64,000 nt of DNA from Datisca glomerata (taxonomy: Eukaryota > Streptophyta > Magnoliopsida > Cucurbitales > Datiscaceae): contig QANY01007306.1 in the NCBI GenBank assembly GCA_003255025.1, forward strand, positions 1,784,707-1,848,706. Direction: 5' to 3'. The position numbers and the translations under genes are program-made. The notes under the pieces are model-generated. The model searched no databases. It saw only the letters and a program-made list of their open reading frames with translations, and had not been told where the DNA came from. This document shows, one piece after another, positions 24,081 through 37,129 of this stretch (position 1 is its first letter; each line of letters opens with the position of its first letter).

Positions 24081-24924
24081 CCGTGAACAATAAGGAGAGA
24101 TTGTGGGCTAGCCCACAGTCATGAAGAAGAAAGGTTGGGGAAACCCAGCTCTGACATTTAATTATTTTTTAATTATTTTATTAAATTAACATGGAACTAA
24201 TTTTACGGATCAAAATTTTTAAATTATTTTTTAAGGACGTAGAATTAATTTTTGATTTAAGGGTTTTCAAATAAATTGTTTTGATTATTTTCAGTTTTGT
24301 TAAAATAATTTCAAAATAACTTTTAAGGATTAGCAAATAAATTGGTTTGAATTTTTTACGGTTTTTTGGTCAAAATAATTTCAAAACAATTTCTAAGGAT
24401 CATAAAATTAATTGTTTATCAATTAATTTAACGTTTAAATTCGGTATGATTTTAAATTCGAACATTAGTATGTTATATGTTTTAAGATGAATCAGTTGAA
24501 ACAACATGTCGCCAAAGTGACCTCTATTGTGGAAATTAATTTGTCTTGAAATATAAAAGGTTATGTGTGCGTGTAACTTATGTAAATATTTATTGGCCTA
24601 AAAGAAGGTAATTATTTGACAGAATTACATGTGCTTCTGTGGTAATAACTATGTGATGATTATTTTGTTTTATATGTGAACAATAAATCGGCCCAAAAGA
24701 AGGTTTCTTGTTTGACATGTTATTTATCATCAGTGTTTGATTACTATACCAAGACATCACTTACAAGTTAAATATTATTTTCCAAAGTCATAATAGTAAT
24801 GAAGTGCCTGGTGTCTTGAGATGGGTTATTTTTTTACTATTGTTCGGATTTGTTATTGTTTTAGGATTTAGGTGAGCTTATTTTGTTTCTTGTTCTCTGT
24901 TCAGCTATTACTCCTTCTAATATC

Positions 24925-25759
24925 ATGGCCAACATCAATTCAATTCCAGTTCTAAATGGCTCGAACTTAAAGTTCTAGAAAGATAATCTCTTGGTAATTC
25001 TTAGAGTCATGGATCTCGATTTTGGGTTAAGGACTGATTCTCATGCACCTCTTACAGATAAGAGTACCTCTGATGACAAGAGGGAGATGGAAAGGTGGGA
25101 GAGATCAAATCGCATGTATATGCTGATCATAAAGAAGGTCATTCCAGAAGCATTCAGGAGTACTATATCCGAAAAGATAACTATAGCTAAGGATTTTCTT
25201 GCAGACATTAAAAAGAGGTTTGTCAAGAATGAAAAGGCAGAAATTTGTACGCTCTTGTCAGACCTAATTTCAAAAAGGTATAAAGATAAAGGAAATATCA
25301 AGGAATACATTATGTAAATGTCTTACATTATTTCAAGGTTGAAAGCACTAAGACTTGAGTTCTTTGAGGACTTGCTTGTGTATCTAGTTTTGATATTCGT
25401 TCTGGCATAGTTTAGCCAGTTTAAGGTGAGCTCTAAATGAGCTCAACTCACATTGTTTTAAGGAAAAGGAAAGAATGAAACATGATAAGACAAAAAGTGC
25501 TTACATGGCCTCCACCTCTAAGGATAAGGGCAAGGGAAAGAAAATGAAAAAGGATAAGGAAACTGCAGATACAGCACCGCATAAGAAACAACAAAAGAAA
25601 CTGGTAAACTCAGAAGGTAATGGTTGTTTCTTTTGTGGAGCTGAAGGGTATAAGAAGAAACAATGCACCAACTATCACGCTTGGCGTGCTAAGAGAGGTA
25701 TGCTTCTTAATTTGGTTTGTTCTGAGGTTAATTTAAGTTTGGTTCCTAGACACACGTAG
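24925..25759 (+). pseudogene. C gag (broken)
   Basis: The frame starts MANINSIPVLNGSNLKF, the typical gag start of this copia group, and hits an in-frame TAG at 24976 where a Trp codon is expected. It continues with KREMERWERSNRMYMLIIKK and IKKRFVKNEKAEICTLLS, then stops near 25317. A Lys-rich basic stretch (25475-25610) precedes a zinc knuckle CFFCGAEGYKKKQC in which the zinc-binding His is Tyr, so the knuckle is damaged. Confidence 0.8.
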
Positions 25760-25799
25760 TTGATAGTCTATGCATGGTTTCCTGAATTGACGAAAGCCA

Positions 25800-27180
25800 A
25801 ATGATGTTGAAAGATTCATCTACATTGGCGATGGCAAGAAGGCTGAGGTTGAAGCAATAGGAAAACTTAGATTATTGTTAAGAACTAAACATTATTTGGT
25901 TCTTGATGAAACTTTTATTGTACCATCCTTTAGACGGAATTTGATTTCTATTTATGTTTTAGACAAAGCTGGTTATGTTTGTTCTTTTGGAGATGGAAAT
26001 TTTGGTTTGTTTCGTGATTCAATTTTAGTTGGTTCTGATTTTTTATTAGGATATGATAACCTTTATTTACATGAAACAATTACTTCATTTAAAGAATCCC
26101 TGCATTTAAGTACACGAGGTACTAAAAGAAAATTAACCAGTGAGAATTCAGCTACATTATGGCATAAGAGATTCAGTCACATCTTCAGATATAGAATAGA
26201 GAGACTTGTGCCGGTCCCGTAGATTTCACAGATTTTGATATTTGTGTTAATTGTATAAAGGGTAAACAAAACGATAAAAGTAGATTTGAAGCCAACAGGA
26301 TTCAGGACGTCATAGAACTTATTCATACGGATATTTTTGGGCCATTCTCTTCAGTCGCTTGGAATGGTCAACATTACTTTATAACGTTCATAGACGATTA
26401 TTCTAAATATGACTACATATATCTCATTCATGAAAAGTTACAGTCATTGGACATGTTAAAAAAGTTTAAGGCTGAAGTTGAGAATCAACTCAACAAAAGG
26501 ATTAAGAGCGTCGGATCTGACCGTGGTTGTGAGTACTATAGCAGATATCATGGTTCAGGTGAATAACGTCCATGACCGTTTGTTAAATTCCTAGAGGAAT
26601 GTCGTATCGTCCCCCAATACATTATGTCGGGTTCACCCACTATGAATGGTGTTGCTGAAAGATGAAACAAAATGCTTAAGGACATGGTTAGGAGTATGAT
26701 TAGTCATTTGACCTTATCAGAATCACTATGGGTGAAGCACTTAAGGTTGTAGCATATATCCTTAACAGAGTTCCAACTAAAGCGACTGTCAAAACCCCAT
26801 TTGAGCTTTGGACGGGCAAGAAACCTAATCTAAGGCATTTAGACATTTGGGGATATCCAACTAAGGCAAGACCGTATAGGCCTAATGAAAAGAAATCTTA
26901 CTTATGGATGGTGAGTTGCTATTTTGTTGGATACTCAGAAAGATCCAGGTGGTACAAGTTTTATGATCCCACAACTAGGTCAATTTTTGAGACTGGAAAT
27001 GCCCGGTTCTTTGAGGATGTCGAGTTTCCGAGGGGGGGGTTAGGAATTTTATCTTTTAGGAGGACTATGTTGATATTCTCACATGTGTTATTAGCATTGA
27101 TCAGGACTATGTTCCAGACCTTGTTTATGACACAATATAAGACAATAGCGGAGAACCTTCCATTCACGAGATTATTCTAG
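25800..27180 (+). pseudogene. C protease remnant and integrase (broken)
   Basis: After a protease remnant with DETFIVPSFRRNLISI (no active-site triplet visible), the GAG-pre-integrase motif LWHKRFSHI appears near 26160. The integrase core has IELIHTDIFGPFS with the first Asp and KSVGSDRGCEYYS with the second, then MNGVAER near 26645 with the conserved Glu. The C-terminal part LNRVPTKATVKTPFELWTG and KPNLRHLDIWGYP is at 26760-26870. Several stops and frameshifts interrupt it. Confidence 0.8.
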
Positions 27181-27349
27181 AAGAATGAACTCTAGCACCT
27201 CAAGAACCTATGTCATTAAGGAGATCCACTAGAGAGAGGAGAACTGCAGTGCCATATGATTACATTGTATTTCTCAAAGAACATGAGGTTGACATTGGTG
27301 TGATGGAAGATGATCCGATCACTTCCGTCAAGTCATGGAAAGCTCTAAC

Positions 27350-28520
27350 TCTTAAAAGTGGATCGATGCCATGAATGAGGAAATTAAGTCCATGAAGGAC
27401 AATGATGTGTGGGATCTTGTTCCATTACCAGAAGGTGTGAAACCCATTGGTTGCAAATGGATTTTTAAGACTAAGAGAGATTTAAAAGGTAATGTGAAAA
27501 GATACAAGACTCGTCTTGTCGCAAAGGGCTTTACGCAGAAAGAAGACATTAACTATAAAGAGACTTTCACTCCAATTTCTATGAAAGTATCTTTCAGAAT
27601 TATAATTGCATTGGTGACACATTTCAATATTGAGTTGTATAAGATGGATGTAAAGATAACGTTTCTCAATGGTGACATTGAAGAGACGATCTATATGGTG
27701 CAACCATAAAACTTTATATTAGGAGACAAAAAAGAATATGGTTTGCAAATGATATTTTAAGTTTCATCAAGTGATCATCTCGTTCAATTTTGAGATGAAT
27801 TTGGTCGCTGATTGTATATACCATAAATTCTGTGGGAGCAATCATATTTTTCTAGTCTTGACATTTTACTTGTCAGCAACGATATAGACTTATTGCACTA
27901 CATCAAGAGATTTCTAGTTAAGAATTTTGCGATGAAAGATCTTGGTGAAGCCTTCTTTGTATTGGGGATCCAAATACACCGAGATCGTTTTAAGGGTATT
28001 CTTGGATTATCATAAAAGAGCTATATCGAAAAGGTCCTTAAAAGAGATGGCATGCAAGATTGTAAACTATGTGATACTCCCTATAACTAAGGAAAATAAG
28101 TTTGGTCTCAATCAGTGCCCTAAAAATGATTTTGAGGAAAAGAAAATGCAGAAGATTCCCTATGCCTCGGTAGTAGGGAGTCTAATGTATGCTCAAGTTT
28201 GTACATGTCCTGATATTGCATACGTGACTGGGATGTTGGGAAGATACTTAATCAATCCAGACATAGACCATTAGAAAGCAGCTAAACGGGTCTTGCGGTA
28301 CTTACAATGAACAAAAGATTACATGCTCACGTTTCAGAGGTTGGATCAGAGTGAGTTCGTTGGATATACTGACTCCGATTTTGCTGGATGTCAAGATAGT
28401 ATGAAATCTATGTCAGACTATATTTTTCTACTTGCTGGAGGTGCTATCTCGTGAAAGAGTGCAAAATAGTCTCTTCTACCATGGCAATAAAGTTCATAAC
28501 ATGTTATAAGGCGTCTATTC
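27350..28520 (+). pseudogene. C reverse transcriptase and RNase H (broken)
   Basis: The RT begins WIDAMNEEIKSMKDNDVWDL (27361 on) and includes IGCKWIFKTKRD, the first catalytic Asp in YKMDVKITFLNGD, and ends in stops near 27709. The YVDD box is not recoverable around 27850: only a degraded ...LDILLVSND remains. RNase H-side blocks PYASVVGSLMYAQVCT, PDIAYVTGMLGRYL and YTDSDFAGC follow to about 28400. Confidence 0.8.
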
Positions 28521-28664
28521 ACTGAATATGGTCACATAATTTTATCATGGGGTTACGCATAGTGGACAATATTCAGAGACCACTAAAGTTTATTTTGTGT
28601 CAATAAATCAACAGTTATTTATTCTAATAAAAACAAGAGCTTAACAATGTCAAAGTTCATAGAC

Positions 28665-28836
28665 ATCAAGTTTCTGGTTGTTAAAGAAAGGGTTCAAAGT
28701 TGACAGTTGTCTATAGAGCACATCAGAATAAACTCCATGATTACGGATCCGTTTACTAAGGTATTGCCACCCAAGGTGTTTCATAAGCACACCGCATGAT
28801 TGCGGATCAAGTTTCTGGTTGTTAAAGAAAGGGTTC
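28665..28836 (+). repeat. Duplicated 31-bp segment in element C
   Basis: The segment ATCAAGTTTCTGGTTGTTAA... of 31 bp at 28665-28695 is repeated exactly at 28806-28836, 141 bp downstream, where it looks inserted into otherwise continuous 3' untranslated sequence. Confidence 0.85.
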
Positions 28837-29268
28837 TAGTTGCGGTTTGTATTTTATTTTTAGATGCACTTTCATATTTTTCAATCATTTTGGTTTATGG
28901 ATATTTTAAGGTTATTTTCTGCAGAAATAAAGTTTTTCGTATTCACACTCTAATTCAAGTTTGGTTTGATCTCAGTAAGGTTTATGGAGGACCGGTTGAA
29001 AATAGGCATGTTCCGATCACATTACATGAAATTTCCATACTACACATCCAGATCATCATCCATGTCATTCAGTTGTATTGACATACGTGATCATTGATGA
29101 GTTGAGTTACGATTGATGTAATAGAGACCACTTTGATCCTATGTCGGTGTGATTGATGGACCGGATTGGTTATTGATACATTTAGGTAATCTCAGCAAAG
29201 TTGAACATGTTCAGTTATTTCTGGCAAAACATAATTATAAGATTTAACACCTAGTCCAAGTGGGAGAT

Positions 29269-29720
29269 TCTTGGATCCTTAATCCAATGTTGGACTTATG
29301 TGTAAAGCAATTATGTGTTGTAGACTGTCAAATAAAGTTAAACTCAATTAAAAGTGATCTATTAAGGGGAAGAGACTTTAGGGTAACTTCTATTTTTATG
29401 ATGGGCTAAAATAGAATTATGAAAAGATGTATTATCTATAAGTGGTTATGGTCTTCAGTTCACACGATAACAGGAAACCATTCTATTCTTCTTAATATCC
29501 CATCGTCAGAAAGAAAACTAAAAGTCTTAATCAAGGAGACTCTCAGATAAAGAATCGTGTAGATCTGGAAGGCCAACCACTCGGCTCTAAACAACAATCT
29601 ATCGTTATGGATTCAGGTATGCTTCCGCTCTATATTGATTTGATTCTTAGTGTGTTTAACGTGAGATCTTGAGGTTTTATTGAGATATAGTTTATATCGA
29701 AAGAGATTTTGAATCTAACA
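29269..29720 (+). repeat. 3' LTR of C
   Basis: Starts TCTTGGATCC (second base mutated from TG), colinear with the 5' LTR apart from a missing block of about 40 bp after ATCTATTAAGG and about 14 extra bases just before the terminal CTAACA. Confidence 0.85.
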
Positions 29721-30168
29721 ACAACCCGCTATTTCAAGTGAATCATCCCCCAAGATGACTTATCTATCCGGCCTAAAAATTGATCTTACATGAAAGATTT
29801 CGAGTTTTAGGATAAATATATTTTTTTCATTTGTCTTAAGTATTTTTATACCCTATTTTGAAAATAAGGAATTTTATACCGATGGTCCACCAACTTACAA
29901 TCTCTCTCTCCCGTCATCATTTCTTTTTCTTTCCCAATGCACATGTCAAATCAATTTAATAATATTTTATTCTCCATCTACTTTTTTATTTTTCAACGAA
30001 ACTTTTTCTTCTACTTGAAGGATCATGTAATTTTTATGACTACTTGAACCCTTAAAATAATTATTTATTTTGTTGTCAATCAACAAACATACACCAAGCG
30101 AGGACTTGAAGGGTTCAAGTAGTCGTTATGACTACGTGAAGGGTTCAAGTAATTGTTATGACTACAGG
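29721..30168. other. Spacer between elements C and A2
   Basis: No gene. The right end holds two direct copies of a 30-bp unit (30108-30168) and an inverted partner GACTACTTGAACCCTT at 30037-30052. Confidence 0.5.
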
Positions 30169-31686
30169 TTAGGAATCATATACCTCTTGTAGTCTAAATC
30201 AAGCGTACCCGTGAAATCGATCGATTCTCCATTCCAACGATCAACAGACTCTGAAATCTACACCAAGATCTTCCAAATAATCCTCAACGCAATAGGACGT
30301 GTGTTGGCACGTAGAACAAATGAACACACTTTTCTATCTCTAGTTGTACTAAACATATGAGATCTAGAGATTTTACTGAGAATGACTTTTGTGAGACGAT
30401 TCTCTAATAAAACGTGATGATAATTATTTTAGAGATTTTAATTAACTCTTAATCAGAGAAAAAATCACTTTTTGAGAAATTGTGTTCTTCATTCAACTCT
30501 TGATTGTTGAACTGATTCTTTGATTCATTCAATTGATTAACTAATCAAATCTCGTCATTAGAATAAGATCTATATCTTATTCTAGATAATGGCGTATCAG
30601 ATATATGAGGAATAATTAAAAATTAAAAAGAATATCTATCTTCAAATTGCCCAATACAGTGAGACCCACTGTATAATGATGCACAATTATAGTGCCACAT
30701 GACACTGCATTGTTGCACCCCACCTACTGTAGTGCCACGTGACACTACAGTAGTCCATGTCAATATATGATACCCAATCAGTGATTGACACATGACAATT
30801 ACTGTATATTAAATATTTATATTAATCAGATAAATATTTAGATATCAGTTAATTCGAAATTAATATATCTGGTTATCCCTATCAACTAAATTATCTGTTA
30901 TTTCACAAATAACATATTTAGTTGATCGAAAATATTATCTAATAATAATTTAATTATCTAATTTCACAAATTAGATATTCTGTCTCACTTATCGATAATT
31001 AAAAAATAATCGATATATATATATATATATATTATTAATTCCAAAAATTACGTTTATATATACATATAAATAATTCAATTAATTAATTCTTAATTAATTA
31101 ATCACACATAATTATCACATAATTATGTACTTGCCCTAGAATAAAAATTCAATTGCAATTAGTCATTTTTTCATGTTCTGAAATATTCACACCCTAAACT
31201 GCGTAGTATAAATGTGACTTGGGGACAATGGACATATAATCATAAGCTCCAATAAACCAGATTATTAATTATACTTTATAATTAAACAATATTATTTATA
31301 AATATCACGTTAATAAAGATATTAATTCACATCGCTCCAGTCATATATAATCCCATTATATAAAGTGCATTCACTACGATGTTTATACACATCAATGATC
31401 CAGATCTAGATCACACGCATTCATATTGCTTAATGAACCTCACTAGTAACCATTCATTAAAGATTTCATACTTTAATATGTTACTGTCAATTTTATTCAT
31501 TATCTATGATTTTAATCATTTTGTACTAATACAAGATCATAGTCTCATTAATGAATATGAAATTTTTAGATATTTATACAAATTATTTAACAATAATTGA
31601 AAAAAACAATTATAAGAAATATGTAATTCTCATTAAATTTTATATCAAAATGTCAATACACATGCTTTGACGTATAACCCCCAACA
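30169..31686 (-). repeat. 3' LTR of A2 (deleted)
   Basis: Begins TGTTGGGGGTTATACG at 31686. Compared with 7380-9578 it lacks the block equivalent to about 8700-9220 (junction near 31290) and the terminal part below GGTTAGGAATC. It carries a perfect 11-bp hairpin (30724-30734 with 30743-30753) whose loop region contains a CACGTG G-box core at 30736-30741. Confidence 0.8.
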
Positions 31687-31822
31687 ATCTCCTTCTTGCC
31701 TTTAAGTAAATGTGGCATCTCTTTTAATCTCATGTTACGCACGTGACCCTCAAATGATTTGGCAGAAAGTGTCTCATTAAATGGGTCAGCCAAGTTCTGA
31801 TCCAATTTTATCTTTATAACAG

Positions 31823-32940
31823 TTAGAACACCTCAGTGTATGACCCGCACATCAACTTTCGACTATCCTTATCTGATTCATAATCAGTATATCGAGTGCG
31901 ATTCAAGTCTCTACCTGAAGAAACAAGCATATAGTTTCTAGTTCTCCTAAAATACTTGAGAATATGTTTTACTACAATCCAGTGTTCTAACTTGGATTCG
32001 ATTAAAAACAACTGACAATTCCCACTGTATAACATATGTCCAGTCTCGTACACAACATGGAGACTTCAAACTGCTAAAGAATAGGAAACCTTTCTAATAT
32101 TTTCTTCCTCATGAGGTGTCTTAGGACATTATTTTTTGGAGAGGACAATTCCATGTTTGGTCGGTAGATGACCTTTCTTGGAATTCTCCATAGAGAATCT
32201 CTCCAACACCTTATCAATATAAGATGCCTTAGAAAGTGCTAAGAGCTTGTTCTTTCTATCTCTTAGGATTTGGATGCCTACAACATAGGCTGCCTCTCAC
32301 AAATATTTCATTGGAAATTTCTCAGCTAACCACTTCTTTATCTTTGACAGAGTTTCTATATAATTTCCAATGAGTAGAATATCATCAACATAAAGAACTA
32401 AGAAAACTACTATCTTATCTTTGATTTATTTATAAACACAGACTTTGTCAACATTTTGCTCAAAGCCATAAGATTTTATAATCTCATCAAGGGTCAGATT
32501 TCAAGATGAAGATGCTTGCTTTAATCCAAGATTTAAATGAATTTAAGCAACTTACATACTTTCTGATATTTTTTCTTTCGTACGAACCCTTCTGGTTACA
32601 TCATATAGATGTTTTCTTCAAGAGAGTCATTCAAAAAAGCTGTTTTGACATCCATTTGTCATATCTCATATTCAAAACTAGCGCCTTTAGATTAAAGGAT
32701 GCGAATGGAATTTAGTATGGCCACATGAGAGAATGTCTCTTCATAATCGACTTTAACCCTTTCTGTATAGCCCTTGGCTATTGATCGTTCCTTGAAAGTC
32801 TCTACTTTCTCATCTGCACCTCTTTTCTTCTTGAAGATCCATTTACATCCAATGGCCTGATATCTTCGGGTGAATCTACAAGTTCCCAGACGGAATTTGA
32901 ATATATAGATTCCAATTCCTGATTTATAGCATCTTGTCAT
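31823..32940 (-). pseudogene. A2 reverse transcriptase and RNase H (broken)
   Basis: AIGCKWIFKKKRG and YTERVKVDYEETFSH mark the RT start (32850-32720). The catalytic YVDD is intact at 32392-32381, followed by ILLIGN. RNase H-side sequence has HWIVVKHILKYFRRTRNYML and YTDYESDKDSRK (32000-31850), where the usual first catalytic Asp region is altered. Frame breaks separate all blocks. Confidence 0.8.
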
Positions 32941-34441
32941 TTCTATTTTTTAGGATCATCCATTGCTTTTTCATAAGATAATGGATTGTTATTATCTATG
33001 TATGACATTAGGACATGCGCCTCTAGTTTATAGTGAACTGGTAATCTCACAACCCTCCCATTACGATGTTGCATTGGGGTTTCCTTTACAGGAACTATGG
33101 TTTCTATGGTTTGTTGTTTATTAATAGAAATTGAAGGTGATCTGATCTCATTAGCCGTTAGTTCCTGGAGAACTACTTTTCTACGAGATTTGTAGTTTTA
33201 CATTGAGTCATGCTCAATGAAGGTTACATTTGTCAATACAAACACCTTTTGATCCTTGTGACTATAAAAGTACCCATCTCTAGTCTCTGGAGTATAGTCT
33301 ACGAATATGCATACCTCAGACCTCTAGTCTAACTTTTTGGTCTTCGGTCTAAGAACGGGAGATGGACCACCCCATATATAGAAATGAGGCAAACAAGGTT
33401 TGGAGCCATTCCATAACTCTAAAGGCATCTTCCTTGAAGACTTAGAGGGCACTACATTCAAAATGTAAGAGGCCGTGTGTAGTGCATATCCCCAAAATGT
33501 AAGTGACAATGATGAGTAACTTAACATCGAGCTAACCATATCCAATAAGGTTCAGTTTCTCTTATCTGCAACACCAATTTGCTGTGGTGTTCTAGGTGCT
33601 GTGAGTTAGGATAGGATTCCATACTCTAATAAATAATACTTGTATTCTAAATCCAAGTATTTACCACCTCGATCGGATCGAAGGGTTTTCAACGATTTAC
33701 CTAATTATTTTTCAGCTTCAGCTTTGAACTCTTTAAACTTTTCAAATGTTTTAGACTTTCTTTGCATTAGCTAAGTATAACCATATCTTGAGTAATCCTC
33801 AATAAAAGTGATGAAATACTCATACCCACCTCTAGCTCGTACATTGATCGGCTCGCAGACATCACTATGTACTGGCTCAAGTGATTCCTTGGCTCTTTGG
33901 TCCTTTCCTGAGAAATGTCTCTTGGTCATTTTACCCTATAGACATGATTCACAAACAGTAAGAGTTCCAATTTTTAGTTCTTCAAAGCACCTTTCTTTTT
34001 TAACCTATTTAACCTATCTATATTAGTATGTCCCAAACTAATATGCCAAATATATGTGTTATCGTCATCATGAGAATCTCTATGTTGTTTTTTACTTTTA
34101 GGTTTTACTACTTTAAATAATTCAGAATTATTTAATGCGCGTTCAGTCAGTTTAAGCATATACAATCTGTTTATTACTTTTGCATGAAAAATATCGAATC
34201 CATTCTTAGAAATAATAAACTCTTTATAAATAAAAGAAATTTTGAATAACTGTTCTTGCAAAAATAAAAGAGAAATTAAATCTCTTGAAAATCCAAGAAT
34301 ATAATAAACATCGTTCAAAACAAAATAATTATATCTAAAAATTAAATGGACTGTCCCTAATGCTTTAACTGATAAGAGCGCGCCACTGCCAACTCTCAAA
34401 ATGACCTCGCCATCTGTCAGTTCCCTTGATGAATCAAGCAT
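32941..34441 (-). pseudogene. A2 protease remnant and integrase (broken)
   Basis: A frame at 34441-33974 covers the end of protease (VLNDVYYILGFSRDLISL) and the GAG-pre-integrase block YIWHISLGHTNIDRLNRL. The integrase C-terminal part LTFWGYALHTASYILNVVPS, KMPLELWNG and LPHFYIWGG is at 33500-33370. The core between them is frameshifted but traceable near 33930-33560. Confidence 0.78.
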
Positions 34442-35345
34442 CTACAAAGAAGAACATACATGGTTAGTGACTCCTAAATCAAGTATGAGTAAATCATATT
34501 TACCTTTCTTTTTCAGCTCGGAGAGACACTTGTTACAATTTCTCTTCCAATGACCTTTAAGCTCACAATAGAAACATTTTCCCTTGAGCTTGTTGTCTTT
34601 CATGTCCTTCTTGGCTTTTGGCGATGTCTTGGCTTTCTTAACTTTATTTTTCGTACATTTTCTGTTAACATTGATCTTCTTCCTATTGTTACTTTTAACA
34701 ATGGAAGAATGATTTTGCTCGACAATATTTGCCTCACCCTCTTTGGTCATTCTAAAGTTGAATGATTCAAAAGTCTGCAGTTCATTCAACAATTGAGTCA
34801 GGTTGAATTACAACTTATTTATAATATAGTTGGTCGTGAACGCAGAAAAAACTAGTGTGAGCGACTCAAGTATAATGCTAACTTGAGTCCACTCATTAAT
34901 GGTTGGCCCATGTACTTCTGCCTCGTGTGTTATATTGATCATGTTCAAAACAATGTTCTTGTACAAAAGTAACATTTCTCATCTTAGTTGTCATATAGCT
35001 CCTAGTGGCCTCATGGCGACTTCGATCGGATTGCTGCTCCAACATAACCTGTAGAGATTTCATAATCTCATAGGTAGTCTCTATGCTTTTATGCTTGGTT
35101 CTCAGAACATCATTCATGCTCATAAGAATGTAGCAGTTAGTCTTGTTGTTTGATATGATCCAAGCATCATATTTCTCTCTAACATTCTTAGGGGCATTAG
35201 TAGCGGGCTCCTCAGGACATTCCTTAGTAAAAATGAATTTATGGTTCTCACAAATAAGCATTAAGTTCATATTTGATTTTCAACGTACGAAGTTATCACC
35301 ATTCAATTTCTCAAGAGCGAGTAAAGCAATAACATGGTTGCCCAG
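34442..35345 (-). pseudogene. A2 gag (broken)
   Basis: The block LEKLNGDNFVR upstream of 35270 and MNLMLICENHKFIFTKECPE, REKYDAWIISNNKTNCYILM and KHKSIETTYEIMKSLQVML identify copia gag. A Lys-rich stretch precedes an intact zinc knuckle CFYCELKGHWKRNC (34580-34540), and LILDLGVTNHVCSSL marks the start of protease with the DSG site changed to DLG. A stop replaces Trp after FVR. Confidence 0.82.
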
Positions 35346-37129
35346 ACATAATAATGATAACTGAAATTTAAAACATACACGATTCAATATAATTGATAAA
35401 TATCTAGAATTCAAAAAGTAAACGTGATGCATGAATGCAGCATAATAAATGCACAAAATTTAACATTTACTAATCATGATAAAATAACCCAACGATTAAT
35501 GTGCTGCCTTAGGGTCAGATAGATTAACTTCAAACTGACTAAAGAACACACATCCTTATTAATTAAAAACTTTGAATATCTCATATTTTCTCTTTTAACA
35601 ATATGGTATCGCTTGTTTGGTCAAGTCACAACCATCCACATGAAAGTTTAAGTGTGACTTTGTGTGTGTAACTCATTATTTCAGATTCCATGACTTCATT
35701 TAGAATATGCCGACTTAGGGTCAATCAAAACTAAACTACATCATTTCTTTCTATCTTCTTAAGAAGTCCAACGTTGGTATGAGTATAGCTCGAAACCTTC
35801 TTTAGGGGGATGAAAACAAAGCCATTTCGTGGCCTTCATTATACCTCACGGTGTTGTACTAATAATAAAGACTGTAGGTTACATTAACATGTCAACCTTC
35901 TCTCACTCACAATTTTAGGATTATTTGTTTTCATTTTTAACTAATTAACTAATTTCAAATTAATTACTAGTTAAAATAATAACCTAATCAGTTATGCCAA
36001 TCTTATTGATCTAAGTTTATTTAACCTTCTAAAGTACCTAAGTTATAATTCTGTGAACTTAGATTAACTAATTAATTATAGTCATCAAATTTTAATAAAA
36101 CTCTTTTACTAAAGTCGGTTATCTTAAAGGTTCCTATAGCCCTTATTGTGGTATGATTACCAAGTTTTAACAAATTAAAACCTAACAGTTTACATGTAAT
36201 TTATTTCTTAAAACAAAACATATAAATATATTAAGACAAACCTAATGAATCATGTTTTTATTGATGAGATGTATGATTAAATAAAACTGTGTTAGATTTT
36301 CATGTATGACAAGTAATCGACTAATACATGGACATGTTATCATACATAATAATTAAAATAATTATTTAATAATTAAATAAAATAATAATGGACCGAGTGA
36401 CAATTGAGTATTTCTAAATTATAACCCTTGAGATAAAGAAATAAAATTATAAAGCGGACTTCAAGAATACATATATCCCAAATATTGTCATCTTCTCTTG
36501 ATGTCCATCTTCATAATTTCTAAGTTTTGAACTATATATTATTTAATTAAGAAAAAACTATTTTCTTAATTAAAATTAGTTTCAATAATTATCTCTTTAA
36601 AATTAGTTGACTTTGACTTAGTTAAATAAATATTTGATTTGATTTGGTTGAACTTGGGTCAAACCCAATCAACCTATTAATTTCTCATTTTTATAAAATT
36701 AAAACTTAAAATTTTAATTTTAAAATTATATTAATTTCAAAACTTAAAAGGATAATAGATAGATTTAGGGTTATCACAAAAATCTATAATGATATGAGTG
36801 GTTGGAATCATGGTTTGCGAAAACTTCCCAAAATGTGATAACAGTTTCCACCGACCGTCATCACCATCGCCAGCCTTTGATTACCACAGGCCAGCGTCCG
36901 CCGCCGCTGGCGCTGGTTTTCCGGAGATGTCACTAGAACAGAAAATTCCGGCGACATTGTCAAAAATACAGAATTGGCAGCGCTAGCGCCGGAAATCCAT
37001 TTTCTGGTATCGGTGTCGAAATTTTAAAAAGATTCATATTTCTTTTCTTTTCCCTCCGTTGTTCGTCTCGTGCTCTCTTCATCTTCACACAATCAAAACA
37101 ATTACAATAAATATTCAAAATAAAATTAC
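35346..37129 (-). other. A2 leader region
   Basis: Between gag and the 5' LTR; AT-rich except for a GC-rich patch at 36837-37010 with CCGGCG and GCGCTAGCGCC-like motifs (GGCAGCGCTAGCGCC). No primer binding site was recognised with confidence. The exact LTR boundary is uncertain. Confidence 0.45.

Larger units (their letters stand above)
23086..29720 (+). mobile_element. Copia element C
   Basis: 6.6-kb plus-strand LTR retrotransposon. LTRs (23086-23574 and 29269-29720) share blocks such as GACTGTCAAATAAAGTTAAA. The primer site TGGTATCAGAAC follows the 5' LTR, and the purine tract AAGTGGGAGAT precedes the 3' LTR. ACAGC (23081-23085) and ACAAC (29721-29725) are a likely 5-bp target duplication with one mismatch. 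Gag, integrase, RT and RNase H follow in copia order but are broken by many stops. Gag and GAG-pre-integrase resemble the common plant UBN2-type copia elements. Confidence 0.9.
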
